DNA of 64,000 bases from Gammaproteobacteria bacterium (GTDB lineage Bacteria > Pseudomonadota > Gammaproteobacteria > Chromatiales > Chromatiaceae): positions 94,281-158,280 of the forward strand of contig JAJFJN010000046.1 in the NCBI GenBank assembly GCA_021773975.1, in the 5' to 3' direction. Of this stretch, positions 55,920-64,000 are shown in pieces. Position 1 is the first letter of the stretch. Every line of letters begins with the position of its first letter. Made by a program: the position numbers and the translations under genes. Below the pieces are notes generated by a model that was given only the letters and a program-made list of their open reading frames with translations, was not told the DNA's origin and did no database searches.

Positions 55920-57227
55920 CTATGCGGTTAACGTAAGGTCGTTTTTAGGTTTTGAGATACACAACAGGCAGTGGCCATCCTCAACATCAGCATCCGGATC
56001 CTGGCTGTACTCCACTTCACCTGATTCCAGGGCGGTCTGACAGCTAGCACAACTGCCAGCCCGGCAGCCTGAATCCACTTCAATATTGTTATTTTCAGCG
56101 AACTCCAGCAGTGATTCGGCATCTGGATTCCATGCAATGCTTTTGCCAGATTTGCTGAAGGTGACGGTAATACTTTTCTGCACCGCTGTTGGCTTGCTGG
56201 CCTGCTGGGTTACTTTCTGGTGCTTGGGCAGGGTTGCCGGACCAAACGACTCATAATAGATGTCATCGGTTGCAACATCCCACGCTTCCAGGGCTGGGAT
56301 TAGGCTTTCCATCATTGCCCTGGGGCCACAGACATAAAACTGGTAGCGTTTTAGTTGCAAGGTGAGGCGCAATAGTCTGATATCCACATGCCCCTGGTGC
56401 TGGTAGTCAACACCCTCCTCATCCTTCTCACCCGGCCTGCTATAGCAGACATGCAGGTGAAAGTTGGCATGAGCCTGCTGCAATTTTTCCAGGTGCCCCT
56501 TCATGGCATGCTCAGCACTGTTACACACCCCATAGAAGAGCCGGATTTCACGCGAGCTACCACTGTTTAAAAGCGTATTAACAATACTTAGCATTGGGGT
56601 GATACCAATCCCACCTCCCACCAGCACGATGGGCAGGGGTTCTGCCTCCATCAGATAGAAATGACCGGAGGGTGCCTTGACGGAAAGCTGCATCCCCTCC
56701 TGCACATGATCATGGAAGTAGTTGGAGGAGCGGCCAGGCGGGGCACCTGGTTGATTAGCTGGCGGGGTGGCTCGTTTGATAGTGACCCGATAGTAGTCAG
56801 GTTGTGGACTATCTGACAGGGAGTAACAGCGCACGACGCTTTTGCTTTCACCGCTTGTTGGATCTTCGATCTGAAGTTTAAATGTGAGGAACTGGCCCGG
56901 CTTAAATGAGGGCAGTGGCTGTCCATCAACGGGGGTCAGATAGAAGGAACAGATAGATTCTGCTGCAGCCTCCATAACCCGGCGCTGGACAATAAACTCT
57001 TTGAAGCCCTGCCAGGCAAGTGGTGTTTTTTCTGCCGCATCAGGCGAAACAATTGGGGCAATATTTGAAGTGACGGGCTGCTGCTCAACACTACCCTGCT
57101 GCTCGCCTATACGAGATTCAAGATCCCTGAATTGCTGCTTGCGGCGGCGAAGCCCAATCAGTACAAAGACGATCACCTGCGCAGCTATTGCGGCAAATAC
57201 AATTAATGTTAATGATCCCGTGCTCAT
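55920..57227 (-). CDS. Membrane-bound NAD(P)H oxidoreductase with FAD and 2Fe-2S domains
   Basis: The 435-aa protein starts with a membrane helix (about 5-25) and a polar linker. An FAD-binding domain follows (about 90-200; RCYSLSDSPQPDYYRVTIKR), then an NAD-binding domain with GGGIGITPMLSIVNTLL and the YVCGPRAMM motif. A C-terminal plant-type ferredoxin has C-x4-C-x2-C (CRAGSCASC) and a fourth Cys in HCLLCI. This layout resembles Hcr/VanB-type reductases. Its partner is not known; no hcp gene is present. It is the second gene of the redox operon. Confidence 0.88.
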   Translation of the reverse strand: MSTGSLTLIVFAAIAAQVIVFVLIGLRRRKQQFRDLESRIGEQQGSVEQQPVTSNIAPIVSPDAAEKTPLAWQGFKEFIVQRRVMEAAAESICSFYLTPVDGQPLPSFKPGQFLTFKLQIEDPTSGESKSVVRCYSLSDSPQPDYYRVTIKRATPPANQPGAPPGRSSNYFHDHVQEGMQLSVKAPSGHFYLMEAEPLPIVLVGGGIGITPMLSIVNTLLNSGSSREIRLFYGVCNSAEHAMKGHLEKLQQAHANFHLHVCYSRPGEKDEEGVDYQHQGHVDIRLLRLTLQLKRYQFYVCGPRAMMESLIPALEAWDVATDDIYYESFGPATLPKHQKVTQQASKPTAVQKSITVTFSKSGKSIAWNPDAESLLEFAENNNIEVDSGCRAGSCASCQTALESGEVEYSQDPDADVEDGHCLLCISKPKNDLTLTA

Positions 57228-57276
57228 GGCTGTCGGTCAGTTGAATCCGGCTATAAAAAGAGTTGAATCAATATCT

Positions 57277-58032
57277 CTACTGCTCATCAAGATCAATGGG
57301 GTTCTCATGAAACACCTTCTTTCCTGTAAACATGGCAGAAACCAATCCAGATTTTTCGCGCAACTCTGATACAACCACACCTAAAAGATGAAGCAGAACT
57401 GCACCCAATAGCACGTAGAAAGCGTAGACATGGATGGTAATGAAGGGTTTTCTGACACTACGCATCGTCTTATAGCTATCTGGGTTAACATTTTCTTGTG
57501 AATAGGGTTTGATCTCAGCCGCTTTAGATGGATCTTCTGCAACCCATTCAGCAATTGTCTGGCCAAAAGGTGGAAAGTACATATCGGTTCCAGCCAAAAC
57601 CAGGCCGGTAACCGCCTGTAGAGAGAGTAATAAAAACAGCAGCGCCACCATCAATCGAGCAATAGGGTTATGCCCTAAATAGTGGGGTGGATTGCCTTCT
57701 TTTGTCTTCTCAACAAACTGGCTCAATGACTTTTTATAGGCTCCACCAAAAGGGAGGATAGCGGCCCACTTTGCATAACGGTTGCCTAAAAAGCCCCAGA
57801 TTATTCTCCAGCCAAGATTGAGTGCAAACACATATCCGATATAGACATGGATTGTTTTCAGAAGAATTTTTCCGTCCGTTGAAACACCCAAAGCTTTGCC
57901 ATTTAGAATAACCAACCCAACGCCAATCAGACCAATAACACACAACACATTTATCCAGTGAAAGAGGCGAACAGTGCGATCCCACACCTGGTATTGCACT
58001 AATGTTTCAGGATTGCTTGTGGCATCATTCAT
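57277..58032 (-). CDS. Cytochrome b561-type membrane protein
   Basis: The start is ATG at 58030-58032 with GGAG upstream; the longer frame from 58092 has none. The 251-aa protein has about four membrane helices. Conserved His are in TVRLFHWINV, KTIHVYIGY, and ITIHVYAFYVLLGAVLLHLLG. These are the heme b ligands of the bacterial/Ni-Fe hydrogenase b561 family. It is the first gene of the four-gene unit, probably taking or giving electrons at the quinone pool. Confidence 0.87.
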   Translation of the reverse strand: MNDATSNPETLVQYQVWDRTVRLFHWINVLCVIGLIGVGLVILNGKALGVSTDGKILLKTIHVYIGYVFALNLGWRIIWGFLGNRYAKWAAILPFGGAYKKSLSQFVEKTKEGNPPHYLGHNPIARLMVALLFLLLSLQAVTGLVLAGTDMYFPPFGQTIAEWVAEDPSKAAEIKPYSQENVNPDSYKTMRSVRKPFITIHVYAFYVLLGAVLLHLLGVVVSELREKSGLVSAMFTGKKVFHENPIDLDEQ

Positions 58033-58631
58033 CAGATTGGCTCCTAAACTACAACACAGCAAAAATGGTGGGGCATTTTCTTTACACCCCAACTTTCAAT
58101 TACAGTGTAGTGCAGCGAACCTTAAACATAGCTGAATATTTCCTATTAATTTTTAAGCTAAAAAACTTTTTTAGCTCACCTTAGATCTTTGGATAAAATC
58201 CAGCCATAGATATAGTCAATATTGGCATGTGTTCATTTCAACTACACGGCATGCCCTACAGTAAGCTCATCTCTCTTTAGCTACCCTAATCAATCGCTAA
58301 CCTCAAGGCTATTTACTCATGCTGTTTTTTGAAATATGGCCCGTTATATTCAGTTTCAATTCAGCTCATCTGCGTAGACTCAAAGTTAGGAGCTAATTGA
58401 ATAATCGATGCTCAAGCAGCCAAAGGCTCTTTCAGTAAAAAGGAGATTCTGATGCCTAACTTTGGAGCTTGGGAGGAGAATGAAGGAAGCGAGTAAAACA
58501 ACAGCTATGCTACAAACTTTGAGCACACCATGGAAGGCAACCCATCAACTACAAATAGAGGCACAGCAACACCAATATTTAGACTATCTTCAATAGAGAG
58601 GTTTTGAATTTTATTCAAAAAATAAACCACT
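58033..58631. promoter_or_regulatory. Long non-coding gap with candidate regulator sites
   Basis: This 599-bp region separates the redox operon from the PepSY/two-component operon and must hold both promoters. An AT-rich palindrome, AGCTAAAAAA-C-TTTTTTAGCT, lies at 58156-58176. The direct repeat ATTCAG occurs at 58348-58353 and 58359-58364, 11 bp apart, the spacing of OmpR-type regulator half-sites. CAAAGTTAGG at 58381-58390 has an inverted copy at 58455-58464. A 14-codon ATG reading frame (58452-58496) with a strong GGAG is noted but is probably not a gene. Confidence 0.5.
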
Positions 58632-58931
58632 ATGAAAAGCATTAGTTACATTACTGTTTTAATCTCCATGCTCTACACCGGTAGTGCCTATACTAATGAT
58701 CACGCAGAGGCACGTGCATTGGCTGATTCAGGCATCATTCTACCATTGGAGGCCATTATCAATCAGGCAAAAGCCGAGTTCCCAGGACGTATTCTGGAGG
58801 TATCGCTTGAGCATGAAAAAGAGGGCTATGTGTACGAGCTTGAATTGGTAGATGAAAAAGGCCATGTCTGGGAGCTGGAGTATGATGCTACAACAGGCAA
58901 ACTCCTGGAAAAAGAACAAGAGGACCACTAA
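58632..58931 (+). CDS. Secreted PepSY-domain protein
   Basis: A 99-aa protein with a signal peptide (about 1-20; SYITVLISMLYTGSAY) and a PepSY domain (about 35-95; ILEVSLEHEKEGYVYELELV then WELEYDATTGKLLE). Such proteins are found next to OmpR/QseB-type two-component systems and may shape signals in the periplasm. It is 3 bp from the regulator gene, so is surely cotranscribed. Confidence 0.87.
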   Translation: MKSISYITVLISMLYTGSAYTNDHAEARALADSGIILPLEAIINQAKAEFPGRILEVSLEHEKEGYVYELELVDEKGHVWELEYDATTGKLLEKEQEDH

Positions 58932-58934
58932 GCC

Positions 58935-59603
58935 ATGCGCTTACTATTGGTAGAAGATGATTTAGACCTGGCTGAATATCTGATCAAGGACCTAAGCAAC
59001 CATGGCTTTGCGGTTGATCATGCCGATAACGGGGTAGATGCTGAATACATGGGCGACCTGGAGCCTTACGATGTTGTGATTCTAGACCTTGGTCTGCCTC
59101 AACGCTCTGGTTTGGACGTGCTCAAACACTGGCGCCAGAAGAAAAATCGCGTACCAGTTATTATTTTAACGGCTCGAGATAGCTGGAACGAAAAGGTTGA
59201 TGGCTTCAAGGCCGGAGCCGATGATTATCTGGGCAAGCCCTTTCATGCGGAAGAGTTGATTGTTCGTATACAGGCACTGATCCGTCGCAGCCACGATATG
59301 ACCGGAGAGGCCATTGAAAGCAGCGGTTTAACGCTGGATGAAGATCGACAGCAGGTGAGGCTGGCCGATGGTAAAGCACTGGATCTTACCGGCACTGAAT
59401 TTCGCCTACTGCGCTGCTTCATGCTGCATTCTGGACAGATACTCTCCAAAACACGTCTAACTGAGCATGTCTATGATCAGGATTTTGATCGTGATAGCAA
59501 CCTCATCGAAGTCTATGTACGCCGCCTACGGGACAAGCTGGGGCAAGGGTATATCACCACCAAACGGGGGCAGGGCTACACCTTTACCAACCCAGAAGCA
59601 TGA
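58935..59603 (+). CDS. OmpR/QseB-type response regulator
   Basis: The 222-aa protein has a receiver domain (about 1-115; MRLLLVEDDLDLAEYLIKDL, phospho-Asp in VVILDLGLPQRSG, Thr in ILTARDS, Lys in DDYLGKPF). A winged-helix DNA-binding domain follows (about 125-220; LDLTGTEFRLLRCFMLHS, IEVYVRRLRDKLG). Overlaps the kinase gene by four bases (ATGA). Likely binds the direct repeats at 58348-58364; target may include the divergent redox operon. Confidence 0.93.
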   Translation: MRLLLVEDDLDLAEYLIKDLSNHGFAVDHADNGVDAEYMGDLEPYDVVILDLGLPQRSGLDVLKHWRQKKNRVPVIILTARDSWNEKVDGFKAGADDYLGKPFHAEELIVRIQALIRRSHDMTGEAIESSGLTLDEDRQQVRLADGKALDLTGTEFRLLRCFMLHSGQILSKTRLTEHVYDQDFDRDSNLIEVYVRRLRDKLGQGYITTKRGQGYTFTNPEA

Positions 59604-60925
59604 ACTCACTCCAACAACGACTACAGTGGGGGCTAACACTCAGCCTGATGTTACTGATGACTCTCCTTTGGTGGGCAGGCAGCCTGGCCGTACGAGAGTT
59701 AGGAGAGGATCTCATAAGCTCTCGTCTGGAACATGATGCAGAGAGCCTGCTATCAGCCATGTCATTCAGCAGTGAGAATCAACCTCAAATAAGCTGGAAA
59801 AGTATCAATCCCATCTATAACCAGCCTTTCTCTGGACACTATTATATTATTCATCTGGACAAAGAATCATCCCATCACTCCCGCTCACTATGGGATCAAA
59901 CACTTGAGGTGCCCCACCTAAAAGCAGGTGAAGCAGAGCAATGGTACGCCAATGGGCCATCCGAACAAAAACTGCTGATATGGGCAAAATATTTTGACAA
60001 ACAGAACCACGGTTTCACACTGGCAATAGCAGAGGATCTGACTCCACTGGAGAGTCACCTGTCGCTCTTCCAATGGACCTTTGCAGGTCTCTCTGTGGCC
60101 GTACTTTTTATTCTGCTACTTGTGCAAAAACAGGTGATTCATAAATCATTTCAACGGTTGGATGCCGTGCGGGCTGACATCCAACATTTAGAGCAGGGAG
60201 AGACGGGGAGCTTATCTGAAGATGTACCTGATGAAATCCTACCTTTAGTAGAAGAATTTAACCGACTTCTTGAGCTGCTGGCACAACGCCTCGAGCGGTC
60301 ACGCAACTCCCTTGGAAACCTGGCGCACGCGCTGAAAGGGCCACTCAATTTATTGGTGCAAAGCCTGGACAGCTCAGCATTAAATGATCATCCAGATCTA
60401 CGACTACAAGCACAAACTCAAACCCAGCGCATCCACCAGCTGATGGAGAGAGAGCTAAAACGGGCACGCCTGGCTGGCAGCGGCAGCCCTGGCCAACGGT
60501 TTAATGCGCAGCAAGAGCTGCCTGATCTCATAACAGTGCTTAAACAGGTACATACCAAGCATATATTAGATATCGAATTGCAGATTACTACAGATACCCC
60601 TGCTTTTGGAGACAGGGAAGATATGCTGGAGCTTATTGGCAATCTCCTCGACAACGCTTGCAAATGGGCTAAATCCAAGGTGTTATGCCGTATCTCAGGA
60701 AATCAGACTATCCACATCTCTGTTGACGATGATGGCCCTGGTCGATCTGATGATGAATTAAAACAACTTGCTCAGCGCGGCATTAAGCTGGATGAAACAG
60801 TGGAAGGGCATGGCCTGGGGCTCTCAATTGCCAAAGATATCGTCAAACTCTACAACGGCCAGATACAATTCGAACACTCTCAAGCACTTTGTGGTCTACA
60901 TGTTGAGATAACATTAGAAATTTAA
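59600..60925 (+). CDS. PhoQ/QseC-type sensor histidine kinase
   Basis: The 441-aa kinase has two membrane helices (about 10-32 and 160-178) around a periplasmic sensor of about 125 residues. A HAMP-like coiled coil leads to the phospho-acceptor motif LAHALKGPLNLL (His about 246), the PhoQ-like variant. ATPase motifs are DNACKWA (N box) and GHGLGLSIAKDIV. It is co-transcribed with the regulator (4-bp overlap). The ligand is unknown; PepSY and the b-type cytochromes nearby suggest a metal or redox signal. Confidence 0.9.
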   Translation: MNSLQQRLQWGLTLSLMLLMTLLWWAGSLAVRELGEDLISSRLEHDAESLLSAMSFSSENQPQISWKSINPIYNQPFSGHYYIIHLDKESSHHSRSLWDQTLEVPHLKAGEAEQWYANGPSEQKLLIWAKYFDKQNHGFTLAIAEDLTPLESHLSLFQWTFAGLSVAVLFILLLVQKQVIHKSFQRLDAVRADIQHLEQGETGSLSEDVPDEILPLVEEFNRLLELLAQRLERSRNSLGNLAHALKGPLNLLVQSLDSSALNDHPDLRLQAQTQTQRIHQLMERELKRARLAGSGSPGQRFNAQQELPDLITVLKQVHTKHILDIELQITTDTPAFGDREDMLELIGNLLDNACKWAKSKVLCRISGNQTIHISVDDDGPGRSDDELKQLAQRGIKLDETVEGHGLGLSIAKDIVKLYNGQIQFEHSQALCGLHVEITLEI

Positions 60926-60969
60926 TCTAAACTTTATCTTACATATACCCTCAAAATTTAAGTGTTTTT

Positions 60970-63741
60970 ATGGATCTAAGGTTTTCAATCAAAAAAGCAT
61001 GGTTTGGACTCATTCTTTTGGTGAGCATCCTGCCCATGTTGGTTATGCAGCTGTGGGGAAGCCATAAATATTATGATCTACAGCTAGAACACGCACTGCA
61101 ACGTGAAGATTTCTACCGTGATCTGAGCCTTAATCATATTGAGCAGGTCATTCTACGGCTGGTCACCCTGCTGGAAAATAAAAGCGACCCCATTACCCAT
61201 AGCCTGACACATAAACAAGACCAGCAAATCCTGGACAGCATGCTTGCTAAAGCCATTAGTCGTGAACCCGCCATACATGGCCTGCTTATCCTCAACACAG
61301 ATGGCAGCATTATTACTGGTTTAGAGAGCCATGACCCGGGCCCTGGTCTTCCACCCATTCGAGCTGGCTTACTTGCACATTGGCAACCCTCTCAGAAAAA
61401 AACAGCTGACTCATTTATCAATGCACAGAAAAAGGATTATGACCTTGGCCCTATTGAAGTGCATCCAGAGGGGTTCTTTTTTACTCTAGCAGTGCCTATT
61501 GGCTCTGCCGAACAACCAATTGCCATACTGCTTTCATATATTGATGCCCGTATTCTTTGGACTCATCTCAAAGCTCAGCTATCTGAATATGGGTTAACAG
61601 CCTATCTCGTAAACCGCCAAGGCATTCTACTCAGTACTATTTCTGAGAGTAACTATAGCGTAGGGCAATCTCTAGAAAAGCTACTGTCTGTACAGAGTTT
61701 CATGGCAGGCAATAAGTTTTCATCAACAGCGACCTATGATGGAATTATGGGGAAACCTGTATTTGGTTCAATTGCCACACTTGAAGGCACCAACTGGGGA
61801 GTTGTTACTGAGGTTGAGCAAGAACAGCTTATATCCCCCATTCGTCTCACACTTATCAAAGTCATACTCGTTGCCACAGTCGTTATTATTTTTCTTGCCT
61901 GGCTGGGGCTGTTCTTAACCAACCGCCTTGTAAAACCACTTACAGCAATATCAGCAGATTTTAAGCGCGTAGCAAAACAGGACTATAGCCCCTGTAATAT
62001 TTCTTCTGACTTTGTAGAACTACAATCACTGGCTGTTGGTTTTAATAGCATGGTCACTGAAATTGACAAATCTCAACGTGAGCTTCGTCAGGCAGCCGTT
62101 GTCTTTAGCAGCTCACTAGATGGCATTATCATTACTGATACCACAGGCCATATTGTCGCTGCCAATCAAGCCTTAACAACAATCACCGGCTATAGCGAAC
62201 AAGAAGTATTGGGGCAAAAACCTTCACTCTTTAAATCTAATCGTCATGCCCCCTCTTTTTACCATGCGATATGGGAATCAATTGATAAAACCGGATACTG
62301 GCGTGGAGAGATATGCTATCAACGTAAAAATGGAGAGCATTTTCCAACTCTGTTAACACTCAAGGCAGTTAAAGATGATAATGACCGGATCAGCCATCAC
62401 GTAGGGATCATTACAGACATAAGCTCTATTAAAGAGACCGAAAACAAACTATCACACCTGGCTCATCACGACCCACTCACCGAACTACCCAACCGTTTAC
62501 TGCTGAGCTCTAGTTTGGAACATGCCCTGCATCATGCTAAACGCGATAAAAAACAGGTCGCCATACTGTTTTTAGATCTTGATCGATTTAAAAACGTCAA
62601 TGACTCTATGGGGCATACTCAAGGCGATCATCTTTTAAAATTAGTTGCTTCTCGTCTGGCAAAAAACATGCGTGCAGAAGATACCATTGCTCGCCTTGGC
62701 GGAGATGAATTTGTTATCTTAATTGAAGAACTTGAGGGCATACAAGGCATCATTAAAATTGCAAAGAATACCCTCAAACTTTTTAAAAAACCTTTTCATA
62801 TTCAAGATCAAGATATATTTATTGAAGCCAGCATCGGCATTAGCATATACCCTAATGATGGAAAAAATACCGATACATTACTGAGAAATGCTGATGCAGC
62901 CATGTATCGAGCCAAAGAGAAAGGGCGCAATAATTATCAATTTTATACCAAAGCACTCACTGACAAAGCACATGAACGATTTACAATAGAAACCAATTTA
63001 CGCCAAGCATTAGAGCGAGGTGAATTTGAACTCTATTATCAGCCACAGTTTTCACTTGTAGACAACACATTAACCGGTGTTGAAGCACTAATTCGTTGGA
63101 ATCATCCAGAACAGGGATTAGTATCACCTGCCTCTTTTATTCCAGTAGCCGAAGAGACCGGACTTATTGTTCCCATCGGAAAATGGGTATTACAAGCAGC
63201 CTGTATGCAACATCAGGCTTGGCTTAAAGAGGGGTATCCTCCTATCAAAATAGCAGTCAATCTATCAGCGCGTCAGTTTCATGAGTCAGGCATGGTCGAG
63301 ATGATTAGCAATATGCTGGAAGAGACCACTATGGATTCAACATACCTGGAACTTGAACTGACCGAAAGCATCATCATGAACGATGTTGAATCCACCATAA
63401 AAATACTGAATGAACTGCATTGGATGGGGCTTGAAATATCTATTGATGATTTTGGTACTGGCTATTCATCTCTGAGTTATTTAAAACGCTTTCCAATTGA
63501 TCGACTAAAAATCGATCAATCTTTTATACGTGACATTTCAATAAACCCCAGTGATGCAGAGTTAGTTACCGCTATTATTACACTAGCACGCAGCATGAAA
63601 TTAAGAGTACTCGCAGAGGGTGTGGAAACCAAAGAACAGTTACACTATTTGAAAAAACAGGGGTGCGATGAAGTACAGGGTTATTACTATAGCCGCCCCG
63701 TGCCAGCAAAAGAGTTAATGCGGTTTTTAGACAAAAAATAA
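60970..63741 (+). CDS. Membrane c-di-GMP enzyme (dCache-HAMP-PAS-GGDEF-EAL)
   Basis: The 923-aa protein has a dCache periplasmic sensor (about 32-295) between two membrane helices. HAMP (about 315-370), PAS (about 375-485) and GGDEF follow; RLGGDEFVIL (about 576) with an RxxD inhibitory site (RAED) five residues before it. The EAL domain (GVEALIRWNHP about 704; ELELTESI; DDFGTGYSSL; KIDQSF; AEGVET) has all catalytic motifs. Both making and breaking c-di-GMP are possible. It lies 44 bp after the kinase gene and convergent with a PilZ gene. Confidence 0.95.
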   Translation: MDLRFSIKKAWFGLILLVSILPMLVMQLWGSHKYYDLQLEHALQREDFYRDLSLNHIEQVILRLVTLLENKSDPITHSLTHKQDQQILDSMLAKAISREPAIHGLLILNTDGSIITGLESHDPGPGLPPIRAGLLAHWQPSQKKTADSFINAQKKDYDLGPIEVHPEGFFFTLAVPIGSAEQPIAILLSYIDARILWTHLKAQLSEYGLTAYLVNRQGILLSTISESNYSVGQSLEKLLSVQSFMAGNKFSSTATYDGIMGKPVFGSIATLEGTNWGVVTEVEQEQLISPIRLTLIKVILVATVVIIFLAWLGLFLTNRLVKPLTAISADFKRVAKQDYSPCNISSDFVELQSLAVGFNSMVTEIDKSQRELRQAAVVFSSSLDGIIITDTTGHIVAANQALTTITGYSEQEVLGQKPSLFKSNRHAPSFYHAIWESIDKTGYWRGEICYQRKNGEHFPTLLTLKAVKDDNDRISHHVGIITDISSIKETENKLSHLAHHDPLTELPNRLLLSSSLEHALHHAKRDKKQVAILFLDLDRFKNVNDSMGHTQGDHLLKLVASRLAKNMRAEDTIARLGGDEFVILIEELEGIQGIIKIAKNTLKLFKKPFHIQDQDIFIEASIGISIYPNDGKNTDTLLRNADAAMYRAKEKGRNNYQFYTKALTDKAHERFTIETNLRQALERGEFELYYQPQFSLVDNTLTGVEALIRWNHPEQGLVSPASFIPVAEETGLIVPIGKWVLQAACMQHQAWLKEGYPPIKIAVNLSARQFHESGMVEMISNMLEETTMDSTYLELELTESIIMNDVESTIKILNELHWMGLEISIDDFGTGYSSLSYLKRFPIDRLKIDQSFIRDISINPSDAELVTAIITLARSMKLRVLAEGVETKEQLHYLKKQGCDEVQGYYYSRPVPAKELMRFLDKK

Positions 63742-63772
63742 AATGGTGGCCAATTATTTATAGGCATTAGTT

Positions 63773-64000
63773 TTATTGGCACATCTGCCAGCGCTCACTA
63801 CGCTCAGTAATACTTTCAATATACCGTGACAATTTATTTAAGTCAGGCGCTACTAACTCTATATACTCTAATCCAATATGATAACTATCACTTGATACTC
63901 GCCTAAGCTGAAATATTCGACAATGTGTGAAAACCTCAGCTAAAGCACCATTTTCCATCGGAAGTGTTATTTTAATATCAACCTCAGCGGGCTGACTTAT
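63773..64000 (-). CDS. PilZ-domain protein (partial, cut by window edge)
   Basis: An open frame on the minus strand ends at 63773 and runs off the right edge, so only the C-terminal 75 codons are seen. Segments EVDIKITLPM, HCRIFQLRRVSSDSYHIGLE and YIELVAPDLNKLSRYIESI look like the second half of a PilZ domain, which binds c-di-GMP; the N-terminal RxxxR motif lies outside the window. It ends 31 bp after the convergent GGDEF-EAL gene. Confidence 0.65.
   Translation of the reverse strand: MSQPAEVDIKITLPMENGALAEVFTHCRIFQLRRVSSDSYHIGLEYIELVAPDLNKLSRYIESITERSERWQMCQ

Noticed and set aside
58452..58496. 14-codon reading frame with GGAG upstream
   Set aside because: The ribosome-binding site is good, but the peptide is too short to judge and shows no leader-peptide features such as repeated codons before a terminator.

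Overview
The window is one stretch of a gammaproteobacterial chromosome of moderate GC content, with short intergenic gaps. Two gene orders show this: the Pseudomonas/Vibrio-like flagellar order (flgL to flgB, cheR, cheV, with flgAMN divergent) and the order pilS-pilR-pilA-pilB-pilC-pilD-coaE-zapD. Single-chain pyruvate:ferredoxin oxidoreductase, acetyl-CoA synthetase, a multiheme c-type cytochrome operon and many two-component and c-di-GMP proteins suggest a free-living or facultatively anaerobic, possibly sulfur-oxidising, lineage. The genus cannot be fixed from the sequence alone. No rRNA, tRNA or CRISPR array was seen.

Layout. 1-15457: flagellar rod/hook/ring/junction genes flgBCDEFGHIJKL on the minus strand, followed by a cut-off fliB-type flagellin lysine methylase gene. 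Upstream are cheR and cheV on the minus strand, then flgA, flgM and flgN on the plus strand. Sigma-54 sites precede flgB and flgG, and FliA-type sites precede cheV and flgM. 15474-32257: housekeeping and metabolic genes. These are a fused membrane/spermidine-synthase-like protein, an exported Pcm, acs, a NYN nuclease fused to a cold-shock domain, a Nudix hydrolase, ppx, lexA, ptsP, rppH, a HAD phosphatase and nifJ. 32280-42565: an orphan hybrid histidine kinase, clpB with a heat-shock promoter, def, an ACT-domain protein, pgeF, rluD, divergent bamD, a 158-bp MITE and a PII gene. 42778-54368: the type IV pilus locus, with a sigma-54 promoter and a long structured leader before pilA and a PglL/Wzy-type ligase after pilD, then coaE and zapD. 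54370-58032: a transposase remnant and a four-gene redox operon (b561 cytochrome, NAD(P)H/FAD/2Fe-2S reductase, small b-type cytochrome, octaheme cytochrome c). 58033-64000: PepSY protein, OmpR-type regulator and kinase, a dCache-HAMP-PAS-GGDEF-EAL protein, and a cut-off PilZ protein.

How the parts fit. Flagella, chemotaxis adaptors, type IV pili and c-di-GMP enzymes/receptors form a motile-to-surface programme with RpoN and FliA control. acs and nifJ allow acetate to acetyl-CoA and pyruvate interconversion at low potential. The redox operon looks like a route from cytoplasmic NAD(P)H or quinol to periplasmic hemes, and the divergent PepSY/two-component operon may regulate it.

Most unusual items: a LexA with intact DNA-binding features and catalytic Ser119, but with Ser84-Asp85 in place of the Ala-Gly cleavage site and Arg156 in place of the catalytic Lys; the structured pilA leader; a hairpin overlapping the ribosome-binding site of the NYN-cold-shock gene; and the four-gene redox operon.
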